A stretch of 64,000 nt of DNA from Opitutaceae bacterium (GCA_016715765.1 JADJZJ010000003.1:100727-164726); one strand, 5' to 3'. Shown: positions 34,726 through 44,200, counted from the stretch's first letter. Translations and numbers: made by a program. The notes: a model not told the origin generated them from the letters alone.

Positions 34726-35904
34726 ATGCCTGCACGCCAGCTCGAGCAATTCCATGAAATCCTGCGCGCGGCCGCCGCCGATGGCTCGCTGCTCAAGCTC
34801 ACGCTCGGCAAATACCGCGGCGCCGACGTCACCCTCCGCAACGTCTTCGTGCGCACGGTCACCCTGAAAAGCGGTCCGCATCTCACCTTCGTCTGGCGAC
34901 ACGAAACCCGCGACATCACCAAGAACCTGCCTCCCGCCGACGCCCTCACCCAGCTCGCCGCGCTGATCGGCCATGACTTCCTCGACGCCCATCTCTTCAC
35001 CACCGCCACCACCGCCCAGCTGGAATGCCAGCCCGGGGAGACCGCGCGCCTGAAGCTCATCCCAACCGCCGGCGGTCTGTCTCCCGCCTCCGCCGCCCCG
35101 GCCCACGACCAGGCCAAGGCCCACCTCATCCCGGCTTCGGCGCCCTGGCTCAGGGCGCTCGGCATCACCAACGACCGCGGCCAGCCCCGCGAGGGCATGT
35201 CGGACAAATTCCGCCAGATTCAGAAATTCACCGAACTCCTCGGCCACCTCATCGCCGAGTCGCCGCTGCCGGCGGACCGGCCGCTGCGGGTCGTGGATAT
35301 GGGCTGCGGCAAGGGTTACCTGACCTTCGCCGTCGCCAGCCTGCTCGGCGCGCGCGCCACCGTCCTCGGCATCGAGCGTCGCCCCGACCTCGTGGACAAA
35401 TGCAACGCCGCCGCCAGGGCCCATGGTTTCGCCAACCTGCAGTTCACCGTGGGCGAGATCGGCGCGACCGATCCGGGTGCCATGGACATCCTCATCGCGC
35501 TGCACGCCTGCGACACCGCGACCGACGACGCGCTCGACCAGGGCCTGAAAGCCGGCGCGACCCTGCTCGTGGTCTCGCCGTGCTGCCAGAAGGAGCTGCG
35601 CGCGCAACTCGCCGCCCCGGCCGTGCTCGCCGACGCCCTGCGGCACGGCATTTTCCAGGAGCGCCAGGCCGAGTTTGTCACCGACGCCCTCCGCGCCCAG
35701 CTCCTCGAATGGGCCGGCTGCCGGACCAAGGTGTTCGAGTTCATCTCCACCGAGCACACTGCAAAAAACCTCATGATCGCCGCGATCAAGTCCCAACCGC
35801 CCGGCGACCCCGCCCGCGCCGCGCGCCTGCGAGATTTCGCCGCCTTCTACGGCATCCGCCACCAGCACCTCGCGGCGCTGCTCGGCCTCAACCTCAGCGC
35901 TTGA
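34726..35904 (+). CDS. SAM-dependent methyltransferase (Methyltransf_32-type)
   Basis: A 392-residue protein. The methyltransferase core starts at about residue 185 with VVDMGCGKGYLTFAVASLL and continues with VLGIERRPDLVDKCN, ILIALHACDTATDDAL and SPCCQKELR, matching the class related to tRNA or small-molecule methyltransferases such as TRM13-like and CmoM-distant forms. The first ~180 residues form a separate domain (KLTLGKYRGADVTLRNVFVR) that may bind RNA. The start ATG at 34726 is fixed by the domain start. Target unknown. Confidence 0.75.
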   Translation: MPARQLEQFHEILRAAAADGSLLKLTLGKYRGADVTLRNVFVRTVTLKSGPHLTFVWRHETRDITKNLPPADALTQLAALIGHDFLDAHLFTTATTAQLECQPGETARLKLIPTAGGLSPASAAPAHDQAKAHLIPASAPWLRALGITNDRGQPREGMSDKFRQIQKFTELLGHLIAESPLPADRPLRVVDMGCGKGYLTFAVASLLGARATVLGIERRPDLVDKCNAAARAHGFANLQFTVGEIGATDPGAMDILIALHACDTATDDALDQGLKAGATLLVVSPCCQKELRAQLAAPAVLADALRHGIFQERQAEFVTDALRAQLLEWAGCRTKVFEFISTEHTAKNLMIAAIKSQPPGDPARAARLRDFAAFYGIRHQHLAALLGLNLSA

Positions 35905-35930
35905 TCGTGCACCCCATCGCCTCGCTTACT

Positions 35931-36032
35931 GTAGGAGCGGCTTTACGCCGCGACAAATACGCAAACTCGCGGCATAAAGCCGCTCCTACAGTCCGATCCT
36001 CAATGCCTCCACTCGCTCACGCTCGTAGTTAC
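35931..36032. repeat. REP-like pair (GTAGGAGCGGCTTTACGCCGCG) plus one GAGTGG-type element
   Basis: The arms at 35931-35953 and 35968-35989 are separated by 14 bp and form one long hairpin with GTAG/CTAC at its base. A TCCACTCGCTCACGCTCGTA copy follows at 36008-36032, 18 bp before the next start codon. Confidence 0.88.
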
Positions 36033-36049
36033 CTGCTTTTTTCCTGCAC

Positions 36050-37057
36050 ATGAACTGGACTGAACTCGACTGGCCGGCGCTGGACCGGTTGCGCCAGGGA
36101 TTCATCAGCGGTGGCGCCGCCCAGGGGCCCTACTGGCAAAGCGAATCCGCCCTCGCGAGCTACGACCTGACCTACGGCGAGCGCATCGGCTGGAAATGGG
36201 ACCATGTGCTCGCCGAGCTGCGGCTCCGCGGCTGGGCGCCGACGGCCCGCTCGGTCGTTGACTGGGGCTGCGGTACCGGCATGGCGGCACGGCGCGTGAT
36301 CAATTGCTTTGGCGCCGGGAGTTTCGACGAGCTGCTGTTGTGGGACCACGAGGCCATCGCCGCCGATTATGCCGCGGCCGCCGCCAGCCGGGCCTTCCCC
36401 GGGCTCCCGGTGAGCCAGCTCACGCCGGGTTTCCTGCACTCAAGCGAGCCGATCGGCCTGCTGCTCATCAGCCATGTGCTGAACGAGCTTTCCCCGGAGC
36501 AACTCGCCGGATTGTGCGACCTGATCGACCGGGCCGCGGCCGTCATCTGGGTCGAACCCGGCACCCATGCGGTCAGCCGTCAGCTCGGCGCGATCCGCGA
36601 CACGCTGCGCGACCGTTTCCGCATCATCGCCCCGTGCACGCATCAGGCAACCTGTCCGGCGCTCGCCGCCGGCAACGAGCGCGAATGGTGCCACCAGTTC
36701 GCCGCGCCGCCTTCCGAGATCTTCGCCAATCCCGACTGGGTGAAATTCGGCCAGCGCGCCGGCATCGACCTCCGCAGCCTCCCCTATTGTTTTTTCGTCC
36801 TCGACCGCACCGCCCCGCTGCTGGAGCCCGGCTGGTCGCATGTCATCGGCCGCCCCGAGCACTTCAAGCCCTACGCCCGCCTGCTCAACTGCGACGCCAC
36901 CGGCCTGGCCGAGCTCACCGTGCCGAAGCGCACCGCCCCCGCCCTCTTCAAGGAACTGGGCCGCACCAAGGCCCCCCTCGTGTACCGCTGGACCCGCGAA
37001 GGTGACAAGGTCGCCTCCGGCACCCGCCTCGGCACCGGGTCCGCGTCGCCGGAGTAG
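36050..37057 (+). CDS. Rsm22-like ribosomal small-subunit methyltransferase-like protein
   Basis: A 335-residue protein of the Rsm22 family (mitochondrial small-subunit assembly factor and bacterial relatives). Motif I is VVDWGCGTGMAARRV, an ISHVLNELSPEQL segment follows, then the cysteine-rich APCTHQATCPALAAGNEREW with WCHQFA, which can bind an Fe-S cluster. The C-terminal SYCFFVLDR-like strand (LPYCFFVLDRTAP) and a RPEHFKPYARLLNCD tail are family-typical. The start at 36050 is the first ATG after a repeat. The function in bacteria is not well settled. Confidence 0.8.
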   Translation: MNWTELDWPALDRLRQGFISGGAAQGPYWQSESALASYDLTYGERIGWKWDHVLAELRLRGWAPTARSVVDWGCGTGMAARRVINCFGAGSFDELLLWDHEAIAADYAAAAASRAFPGLPVSQLTPGFLHSSEPIGLLLISHVLNELSPEQLAGLCDLIDRAAAVIWVEPGTHAVSRQLGAIRDTLRDRFRIIAPCTHQATCPALAAGNEREWCHQFAAPPSEIFANPDWVKFGQRAGIDLRSLPYCFFVLDRTAPLLEPGWSHVIGRPEHFKPYARLLNCDATGLAELTVPKRTAPALFKELGRTKAPLVYRWTREGDKVASGTRLGTGSASPE

Positions 37058-37068
37058 GTGCTGGCGCT

Positions 37069-37300
37069 GGGAGCGCGACCGCCCTCGGTCGCAATGTAAG
37101 CGAAGCCTTTCCCCTCTCCCCAAAGATCATCACCCTGCATTCGCATTCAATGAGTATGCGTTGGCTTACTTGGTTTGCGCGCAATTGCGACCGAGGGCGG
37201 TCGCGCTCCCAACAACCCCCACTCGCTCACGCTCGTAGCTACAAGGCAAGGCCTTGGAGGTTGGATGTTGAACGTTCGATGTTGGATGTTGGGGCGTCCG
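37069..37300. repeat. GGAG-headed REP-like pair plus other repeats before the M61 gene
   Basis: GGGAGCGCGACCGCCCTCGG at 37069-37095 faces its inverse at 37184-37210; the stem is GCGACCG/CGGTCGC and the head GGAG. Next come an ACTCGCTCACGCTCGTAGCT copy (37221-37242) and degenerate GTTGAACGTTCGATGTTGGA units (37260-37290). Confidence 0.85.
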
Positions 37301-37358
37301 ACCCGGGCGCCCGCGCTTCTGCCTCGCACTCGCGCCCGATTCCATTTCCATCGCGGCA

Positions 37359-39305
37359 ATGCTCAGATGTCTCGCCTTCCTGCTGGGTGCGACCCTGGCC
37401 ACCGCGGCCGGGCGAACGCCCATTGACTACACGCTGCACTTCACCGCCGCCGCTTCGCATTATGTTGATGTGGAAGCGGTCATCCCCACCGGCGGCCAGG
37501 CCCAGCTGACACTCTTCATGCCGGTCTGGACGCCGGGTTCCTACCTGGTGCGCGAATATGCACGCAACATCATCGCCATCGAGGCCCGCTCCGATGCCGG
37601 CACCCTCCTGCCCATCACGAAAATCACCAAGAACCGCTGGACCGTCGAGGCCGCGGGCCAGACGCAGGTGAGGGTGAAATACCGGCTGTATTCCCGCGAC
37701 CTCAACGTCCGGGGCAACTGGGTCGAATCCGACTTCGCCGTGATCAACGGCGCCGCGACTTTCATCACCGAAGCCGACGCCGAGCAGCGGCCGTATCGGG
37801 TCCGCCTGGAAATGCCGGCCGGCTGGACCACCTGCCAGACGCCGCTCACGCCCGGCGCCGCGGCGGACACCTTCACCGCCGCCGATTTCGACGAGCTCGT
37901 GGACAGCCCCATCGTGGCCGGTTCGCCGCTGGTGAACGACTTCGAGGTGGAGGGAGTGCGCCACGTCCTCGTGACCGTCGGCGGCGACGGCGTGTGGGAC
38001 AATCCCCGGGTGACGCGCAACCTCGCCCGCCTCGTCGAGGAGCAAAGCAAATTCTGGGGCGGCCTGCCCTACCGGACGCCCTATTACTTCTTCAACCTGC
38101 TCGCCATCGGGCGCGGCGGGCTCGAGCACAAGCAGAGCACCGTCATGGGCGCCGACCGCTGGAATTCGCGCACCCGCGGCGGGATCAATTCCTGGCTCTC
38201 GCTGGCCAGCCACGAATTCTTCCACGTCTGGAACGGCAAGCGCCTCCGGCCGGTCGAGCTCGGGCCGTTCGACTACGAACACGAGGCCTACACGCCCTCC
38301 CTCTGGATCGTCGAGGGCGTCACCAGCTACTACCAGCACCTTATCCTCCGGCGCGCCGGCTTCACCACCCGCAGCGATTACCTGAAAAGCGTCTCGAGCA
38401 CGTTTGGCGATGTGCAGAAGAGCCCCGCCCGGCTGGTGCAATCGCTGAGCGACGCCTCCTTCGACAGCTGGATCAAGGCCTACCGCCCCGATGAGAACTC
38501 CGTGAACGTGCTCTTCAGCTACTACGGCGGCGGCGCGCTCGCCATGCTGCTGCTCGACACCGAGGTCCGCCGCGTCAGCGACGGGGCCAAGTCCCTCGAT
38601 GACGTCATGCGGGCCGCCTACAGCCGGTACAGCGGTGAAAAAGGCTACACCGAGGCGCAGTTCATCGCGTTGGCGGGCGAGGTTGCCGGCCAGGATCTCG
38701 GCGCCTGGTTCAAGCGGGTGGTCCAAACCCCCGGAGAGTGGGACTACACGCCCTTCCTCGATTGGTACGGACTCAGCTTTGAAACCCCGAAACCCGAAAA
38801 GAGCGTATCGCCGAATGGCATCGAACCGCCCGATCCGCCCGGCGGCTGGCTCGGCGCCGACACCAAGGTGCAGGACGGATTGCTGATGGTGACCGCCGTC
38901 CGCACCGGCACGCCCGCCGCCAGCGCCGGACTCAGCGCCGGCGACGAGATCATTGGCATTGATGACCATCGGGTTCCAGCCGGCCAACTCGGACCGCGGC
39001 TCGGCGCCTACAAGGCCGGGGACGCCATCATCCTCCTGGTTTCCAGGCGCGAGCGCCTGATGCGGCTGCCCGTAACCCTGGCCGAGGAACCGGTCACCAG
39101 CCGGTCATTGAAGATCAGGGAGGATGCCACCGAGGCCCAGAAGGCCCGGTTGCGGGCGTGGATCGGTGAAGACCCGGCTCCGGCAACCAAAACGGAGCCC
39201 AAGTCCGAGACCCGGCCGAATGGCCTCATGCCCGTGCAGGAACCCGAGGAAGCCCCGCCGCCCGTCCCGGCCGAACCCCTGCAGTCGGCCCAGTCCGGCA
39301 CTTGA
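37359..39305 (+). CDS. M61-family metallopeptidase with PDZ domain
   Basis: A 648-residue zinc aminopeptidase-like protease (glycyl aminopeptidase class). A signal peptide (LAFLLGATLATAAG) suggests periplasmic location. The zinc motif HEFFHVWNGKRLRP lies at about residue 285 and the third ligand in WIVEGVTSYYQHL about 40 residues later. A C-terminal PDZ domain (GGWLGADTKVQDGLLMVTAV to IIGIDDHRVP) is at about 495-570. The N-terminal beta domain FMPVWTPGSYLVREYARNI is diagnostic of the family. It may trim peptides in envelope quality control. Confidence 0.92.
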   Translation: MLRCLAFLLGATLATAAGRTPIDYTLHFTAAASHYVDVEAVIPTGGQAQLTLFMPVWTPGSYLVREYARNIIAIEARSDAGTLLPITKITKNRWTVEAAGQTQVRVKYRLYSRDLNVRGNWVESDFAVINGAATFITEADAEQRPYRVRLEMPAGWTTCQTPLTPGAAADTFTAADFDELVDSPIVAGSPLVNDFEVEGVRHVLVTVGGDGVWDNPRVTRNLARLVEEQSKFWGGLPYRTPYYFFNLLAIGRGGLEHKQSTVMGADRWNSRTRGGINSWLSLASHEFFHVWNGKRLRPVELGPFDYEHEAYTPSLWIVEGVTSYYQHLILRRAGFTTRSDYLKSVSSTFGDVQKSPARLVQSLSDASFDSWIKAYRPDENSVNVLFSYYGGGALAMLLLDTEVRRVSDGAKSLDDVMRAAYSRYSGEKGYTEAQFIALAGEVAGQDLGAWFKRVVQTPGEWDYTPFLDWYGLSFETPKPEKSVSPNGIEPPDPPGGWLGADTKVQDGLLMVTAVRTGTPAASAGLSAGDEIIGIDDHRVPAGQLGPRLGAYKAGDAIILLVSRRERLMRLPVTLAEEPVTSRSLKIREDATEAQKARLRAWIGEDPAPATKTEPKSETRPNGLMPVQEPEEAPPPVPAEPLQSAQSGT

Positions 39306-39352
39306 CTCGCACCGGCTAACCCGAATGCTGACCCCCTCCATTTCCAAACCAC

Positions 39353-39451
39353 ATGAGCAAACAGTATAACAAGACCATCAAAAAGAAGCGCCGCATTGCC
39401 TACCTGAAACGCAAAAAGGCCCGCACTCCGGCCGTCGCGAAGAAGAAGTAA
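39353..39451 (+). CDS. Very small, highly basic protein (32 residues)
   Basis: It reads MSKQYNKTIKKKRRIAYLKR and then KKARTPAVAKKK: half of the residues are Lys or Arg. Its own strong terminator follows 29 bp later, which supports a real gene. It lies between the M61 protease and rimO. The size and composition resemble ribosome-associated or nucleic-acid-binding peptides, but I do not recognise a named family. Too short for standard length cut-offs, so easily missed. Confidence 0.7.
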   Translation: MSKQYNKTIKKKRRIAYLKRKKARTPAVAKKK

Positions 39452-39479
39452 CCCTGCGAGCGTTCCTGCCGGCGACACC

Positions 39480-39505
39480 AACCGCGGCCTGCGCCGCGGT
39501 TTTTC
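39480..39505 (+). terminator. Rho-independent terminator of the small basic protein gene
   Basis: A stem of ACCGCGGC with GCCGCGGT and a short loop is followed by TTTTTC. It lies 29 bp past the stop codon at 39451. Confidence 0.88.
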
Positions 39506-39542
39506 TTTCCCTGCCTGCGCCCGCCCAGAAAGACAACTTTCC

Positions 39543-39615
39543 GTAGCTACGAGCGTGAGCGAGTGGACCACACGCCTCCCAGGTCCAACTTCCACTCGCT
39601 CACGCTCCTAGCCAC
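39543..39615. repeat. Inverted pair of GAGCGTGAGCGAGTGGA elements
   Basis: GTAGCTACGAGCGTGAGCGA at 39543-39567 faces TCCACTCGCTCACGCTCCTA at 39592-39615, with GTAG and its counterpart on the outside. It lies 40 bp upstream of rimO. Confidence 0.88.
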
Positions 39616-39654
39616 CAGTCATTATAATCCCGTTCTTTTCCGGCCCGAATCAGC

Positions 39655-41072
39655 ATGATCAAAGTCAGTCTCATCTCCCTCGGCTGCGCCAAGAACCTCG
39701 TGGATAGCGAGATCATGGTCGGCCATCTCCATGCCGCGGGCATGAAAGTCATCCCGGAGGCGGAGAAGGCCGACGTGGTCATAGTCAACACCTGCTCCTT
39801 CATCGATTCCTCCAAGGAGGAGTCCATCGGCCACATCCTCGAGGTGCACCAGAACCGCGGCATGACCAAGCGCCGCAAGGAGCAGAAGCTGATCGTCGCC
39901 GGCTGCATGGCCCAGCGGTTCTCCAAGGACCTCTCCACTTCCCTGCACGACGAGGTCGACGCGTTCATCGGCCTCGACCAGGTCACCAAGGTCGCGCCCA
40001 TCATCCAGGAACTCTACGCCAAGGAGCGCAACCGGCAGGACGCCCCGGCCTCCTTCATCGAAGGCAAGTCCACCTACATCCCCGATTACGACACGCCGCG
40101 TTTCCGGCTCACCCCGAAGCATTTCGCGCGTACATCAAGATCGCCGAGGGCTGCAACCACCCCTGCACCTTCTGCATCATTCCCCAGATCCGCGGCCGGC
40201 ACCGGAGCCGCACCGTGGCCAGTGTGGTCGCCGAGGCGCGGCAGCTCGTGAAGGAGGGCGTCCGGGAGCTGAACCTCATTTCCCAGGACACCACCTTCTT
40301 CGGCATGGACACCTGGGCGGAGCGCCCGAATCCCCGCACCCCGGTCGATTCCGCCCGCGGCACCGCGCTCACGACCCTGCTGCGCGAGCTCAACGCCATC
40401 GAGGGCGATTTCTGGATCCGGCTGCTCTACACCCACCCGGCCCATTGGAGCGACGAGCTCATCCGCACCATCGCCGAATGCCCCAAGGTCGCCCGCTACA
40501 TCGACATCCCGCTCCAGCACATCTCCGACCGCATGCTCGAACGCATGCAGCGCGAGACCAGCGGCGACTACATCCGCGACCTTATCCGCCGCATCCGCGC
40601 CGGCATCCCCGGCATCGCCGTGCGCACCACGTTCATCGTCGGCTTCCCCGGCGAGACCGAGGCGGATGTCGACGAGCTCTGCCAGTTCATCACGGAGACC
40701 AAATTCGAGCGCCTGGGGGTGTTCCGCTATTCACAGGAAGACGGCACCCGCGGGGCCAAGATGCCCGACCAGATTCCCGCCAAGGTGAAGGAGGCGCGCT
40801 GGCACCGGGTCATGGCGCTTCAGCAGCAGATCGCGGGCGAAGTCTCCAAGTCCTGGGTCGGCCGCAAGCTCAGGGTCCTCGTCGAGGAACCCGGCGTCGC
40901 CCGCGGCGAGGCCGACGCCCCGGACATTGACGGCCGCGTCTACGTGCCGCGCACCCTCGCCCGCGGCGAATTCGCCGAGGTCACCATCAATGCCTTCCGC
41001 GACTACGATTTGCTCGCTCTCGCCCCGGGTGAACAGCCCGTCACTTGGAAGGTTGCCCGTCAGGCCCAGTAA
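39655..41072 (+). pseudogene. rimO: Ribosomal protein S12 methylthiotransferase RimO, frameshifted
   Basis: A radical-SAM enzyme that methylthiolates Asp88 of S12. The N-terminal domain is clear: LISLGCAKNLVDSE (Cys11), VNTCSFIDSSKEES (Cys47) and IVAGCMAQ (Cys84). After PKHF at about 40125 the frame is lost, and IKIAEGCNHPCTFCIIPQ (the 4Fe-4S CxxxCxxC) lies in another frame that continues through the TRAM domain to 41072. One inserted C after TTC gives KHFRAYIKIAEGC and restores a normal ~472-residue protein. Probably an assembly error or a very recent mutation. Confidence 0.88.
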
Positions 41073-41087
41073 CGCTTTCATCCGTCC

Positions 41088-42371
41088 GTGAGCTCCGATC
41101 CCGGTTCAACGAAACCGCCCGTCACCCTTCACCTGCCGTACCCTGTGCTCTGGTTGCTGGGTCTGCTCCTGGTGGCACCCTGGCTGATTTTGCTCTACCT
41201 CGGCCAGCGGCCCCTGCCGACCCCGGCCGCCGCCCCGGTCAGTCAGGTCCCCGAAAGCAATCCCGGCCAGATTGCCGTCAAGACCGGACCCTGGGGAGAA
41301 TTGTTTTACACCCGGATCCTCATCGAACCGCCCGAGTCCCTGATCAAGGCCGCCCATACCGTGACCCATAGCCCGTTGTGGGTCTTCAATGGCTACAATG
41401 CCGCGTCCCTGGCTGCCCTCTGGGATTCCGCGTCGCTCAATGATCGCCAGCGGCTGTTCGCCGCCGATGCCGCCAACTCCGAGATCACCCCGGCCGGCAT
41501 TCTCTTCCGGCCATCGCGCGACTTCGTCGAAGGACTGAGTCCGGAGTCGCGGGCCGTCATTTACACCGCCCTGTCCGAATTCAAGGAAAACCCCGAGCAG
41601 CACGATCCCTACCGCTTTCGCGCGGAGGTGGCCGACGAATGGTTCCGGCACAGCGGACTGCCCGCGCCCACCGTTGAGCATGTCAAGCGCCTCCTCTACC
41701 GCCGCGGCTCCTCGCTGGTGTTCTCCGACCAGAACCTCGTGCTGTCGCAAATCCCGTCGCTGCAGGAGCGCATGCTGCTGATCAAGACCCTGGCGCGGAA
41801 GTCCACCCTGATGGTCAAGCTGCGCATCAACGCCAACTCGGACATCGACGCGCTCGACAACTATTGGGGGCGCGGCCAGCGCTCCAAGGACATCCGCCCG
41901 CTGCTGCAATCCCTCCTCCGCGACGGCGCCGGCGCCTCCATCGACATCATCCACCTGCTCCCGCGCGTCCCGCGCTCCCTGCTCTACACCTACCCGGCGG
42001 CCGCGGAACCCGGCAGCACGACCTACCTCGACTGCCACTGGACCGTCCTGAATTTCTTCAAGCTCCGGCCCGACGACCGCTACCAGCAGCTGGAGGAAGT
42101 GACCGCCGCCTTCCTCAACGAATACTATCCCGTCATGGGGAACAGCACCTTCGGGGACATCATCATGTTCACCAAGCCCGACGGGAGCGTCATCCACTCC
42201 TGCGTCTTCATTGCCGGCGACATCGTCTACACCAAGAACGGCGCGTCACCCAACGCCCCCTGGATCCTCATGTCGCTCTCCGACGTGGAAGCCTTCTATC
42301 CGAGCAAAGAACCCCTGGACATCCAGTACTACCGCGCCAAGTCCTACGACCAGAACCTCAGCGTGAACTGA
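41088..42371 (+). CDS. Membrane-anchored protein with possible NlpC/P60-like C-terminal domain
   Basis: A 427-residue protein starting with GTG, 15 bp after rimO. One membrane helix (VLWLLGLLLVAPWLILLYL, about residues 20-40) is followed by a Pro/Ala-rich linker and a large domain. Near the C-terminus, TTYLDCHWTVLNFF and GDIIMFTKPDGSVIHSCVFI with GDIVYTKNG look like the Cys and His segments of a papain-fold NlpC/P60 hydrolase, though the match is distant. If so it would act on cell-wall peptides or amides. I do not recognise a close family; rate the domain call as tentative. Confidence 0.5.
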   Translation: MSSDPGSTKPPVTLHLPYPVLWLLGLLLVAPWLILLYLGQRPLPTPAAAPVSQVPESNPGQIAVKTGPWGELFYTRILIEPPESLIKAAHTVTHSPLWVFNGYNAASLAALWDSASLNDRQRLFAADAANSEITPAGILFRPSRDFVEGLSPESRAVIYTALSEFKENPEQHDPYRFRAEVADEWFRHSGLPAPTVEHVKRLLYRRGSSLVFSDQNLVLSQIPSLQERMLLIKTLARKSTLMVKLRINANSDIDALDNYWGRGQRSKDIRPLLQSLLRDGAGASIDIIHLLPRVPRSLLYTYPAAAEPGSTTYLDCHWTVLNFFKLRPDDRYQQLEEVTAAFLNEYYPVMGNSTFGDIIMFTKPDGSVIHSCVFIAGDIVYTKNGASPNAPWILMSLSDVEAFYPSKEPLDIQYYRAKSYDQNLSVN

Positions 42372-42411
42372 TATTGGGACGTAGCAGGCCAGCCCGCTTT
42401 AATGCAGTCCT

Positions 42412-42491
42412 GTAGGGCGTCACCTTGGTGACGCCTGATCGGCCCACGCAGCCGTCATCGCGGTCGCGGCCGGACCAAGGTCCGGCCCTAC
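42412..42491. repeat. REP-like pair with two different cores (GTAGGGC heads)
   Basis: GTAGGGCGTCACCTTGGTGA at 42412-42435 is paired with GGACCAAGGTCCGGCCCTAC ending at 42491. The heads match but the palindromic cores differ, so a mixed pair. Confidence 0.85.
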
Positions 42492-42597
42492 ATCGAGCCG
42501 TAGCCTCATCGCATGGTGCCCCTAAAGTAAGCGACATTCCCCGCTGGCGGGCGCGGTCCGGGCGCTCGCCAGCGCGCCGGCCATCCCCAGCCCACCC

Positions 42598-44025
42598 TCA
42601 CCCGCCCGCCGCCACCGCCGCCACATACCGCGGGATGATCCCGTCGAACGACCCGTTGCTGAAAAAGATCACCACGCGCGGCTTCGCGCGGTCCTGCAAG
42701 GTCGCGAGGGTGAGTTCCTCCAGGAGGGCGGCATTCGTATCCGCGGCGTGCGCCTCGATGCCCTGCGTGTCCAGCAACTGGACCACCGCCGCCGTGTCGA
42801 ACCGGTCCCCGGCCGCCAGTTTCTCCGCGCGGTTGACCGCCCCGAGGTAAACCTCGTCGGCCTGCGCCAGCGCGCGCATGAAGCCCGCCTGCAGCACCTT
42901 GGTCCGCGCCGTGTTGCTGCGCGGCTCGAACACCGCCGTCAGCGTGTGTCCGGGATGGCGCTGCCGGAAGGCCTGCAGCGTTTCCGCGAGCGCCGTGGGA
43001 TGATGGCCGAAATCCTCCACCACCTTCAGCTGCGCCGAGTCGTAAAGCAGCTCCTGCCGCCGCCGCACGCCGCGAAACCGGGCCAGCGCCGACAGCGACA
43101 ACCGCGTGGGATCCTCCGGATGCAGCACCAGTCCCGCCGCCGTGGCCGCCATCGCGGCATTGCGCGCGTTGTACAGCCCGGAAAGTGCCCAGCTGACCCG
43201 GGCCCAGGGCTGGCCGCGCCAGGCCAGGCGGAACTCCACGCCGGCCGCCGATTCGGTGAAATCCGTGATCCGCACGTCGTTGGCCTCGCCCGTGCCGACG
43301 CGCACCACCTGCGTCCACGGCATCGCCCCCAGGGCCTGCAGGTTGCCGTCGTCGCCATTCATCACGATCCAGCCGTTCCGCGGCACGATGCGCGCGAGGT
43401 GGCTGAACGTGCGCTGGACATCCTGCAGGTCGCGGAAGATGTCCGCGTGGTCGAACTCCAGGTTGTTCAACACCGCGATGTGCGGCGCGTAGTGGATGAA
43501 CTTGCTGCGCTTGTCGAAAAAGGCGCTGTCGTATTCGTCCCCCTCGATGACAAAGGGATCGCCGGCCGCGCCGAGGTGGCTGCCCACGGGCGGATCGATC
43601 GGCACGCCGCCGATCAGGAAACCGGGATCGCGTCCGGCCTCGCGCAGCAGAAACGCCGCCAGCGCCGTCGTCGTCGTCTTGCCGTGCGTGCCGCAGATCA
43701 CGAGGTTGCGGCGCCCCGCCAGCACCTGGTCGTGCAGCAGCGCCGGCAGCGAGGTGAAGGGCAGCGCCCGGGTGTCCAGCAGCCATTCGATCTCGGGGTT
43801 GCCGCGCGAAAGCGCATTGCCGATCACCACGAGATCGGGCGCGAGCCGGGCCAGCCGCGACGGGTCATAGCCCTCGTGCACCGCGATGCCCGCCCCGGCC
43901 AGCACCGTGCTCATCGGCGGATAGACCCCCGCATCCGACCCCAGCACCTCGTGCCCCGCCGCCCGCGCCAGCAGCGCCGCATTGCCCATCGCCGTTCCGC
44001 AGATCCCCATGAAATAGAGTTTCAT
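42598..44025 (-). CDS. mpl: UDP-N-acetylmuramate:L-alanyl-gamma-D-glutamyl-meso-diaminopimelate ligase
   Basis: A cell-wall recycling ligase that attaches recovered tripeptide to UDP-MurNAc. At 475 residues it has normal Mpl length. The start at 44025 gives MKLYFMGICGTAMGNAALLA; Mur-ligase motifs follow: ICGTHGKTTTTAL (ATP), FVIEGDEYDSAFFDKRSK and LNNLEFDHADIF (Mpl-specific), VEDFGHHPTAL and FEPRSNTARTKV. Mpl rather than MurC is supported by FDKRSKF and the overall spacing. It stands alone, leftward. Confidence 0.93.
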   Translation of the reverse strand: MKLYFMGICGTAMGNAALLARAAGHEVLGSDAGVYPPMSTVLAGAGIAVHEGYDPSRLARLAPDLVVIGNALSRGNPEIEWLLDTRALPFTSLPALLHDQVLAGRRNLVICGTHGKTTTTALAAFLLREAGRDPGFLIGGVPIDPPVGSHLGAAGDPFVIEGDEYDSAFFDKRSKFIHYAPHIAVLNNLEFDHADIFRDLQDVQRTFSHLARIVPRNGWIVMNGDDGNLQALGAMPWTQVVRVGTGEANDVRITDFTESAAGVEFRLAWRGQPWARVSWALSGLYNARNAAMAATAAGLVLHPEDPTRLSLSALARFRGVRRRQELLYDSAQLKVVEDFGHHPTALAETLQAFRQRHPGHTLTAVFEPRSNTARTKVLQAGFMRALAQADEVYLGAVNRAEKLAAGDRFDTAAVVQLLDTQGIEAHAADTNAALLEELTLATLQDRAKPRVVIFFSNGSFDGIIPRYVAAVAAGG

Positions 44026-44079
44026 TCCGTGCGCTTGTTGTGCCGGCAAGGCTTGGCGCTGCGCCCCCCGCGGCAACAT

Positions 44080-44200
44080 TAAAGGCGACCGGATGAGGGG
44101 CCCACCGGATCCTTCCCCCGCGGATCACGCGGATGAACGCGGATAATTCCTCCGCCATCCGCGCAGATCCGTGTGATCCGCGGCAAGGATGGAATTCATG
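44080..44200. repeat. Inverted CGGATCACGCGGAT / ATCCGTGTGATCCG repeat
   Basis: GCGGATCACGCGGATGAACG at 44120-44142 faces GATCCGTGTGATCCGCGG at 44165-44183. It is closely related to the pair at 30331-30387. It sits in the divergent region between mpl and the small-gene cluster; no other gene is seen before 44308. Confidence 0.75.

Noticed and set aside
776..39616. Repeated GAGCGTGAGCGAGTGGA elements as a possible CRISPR array
   Set aside because: Copies are dispersed, occur as inverted pairs, and are not regularly spaced with unique spacers; no cas gene is present.
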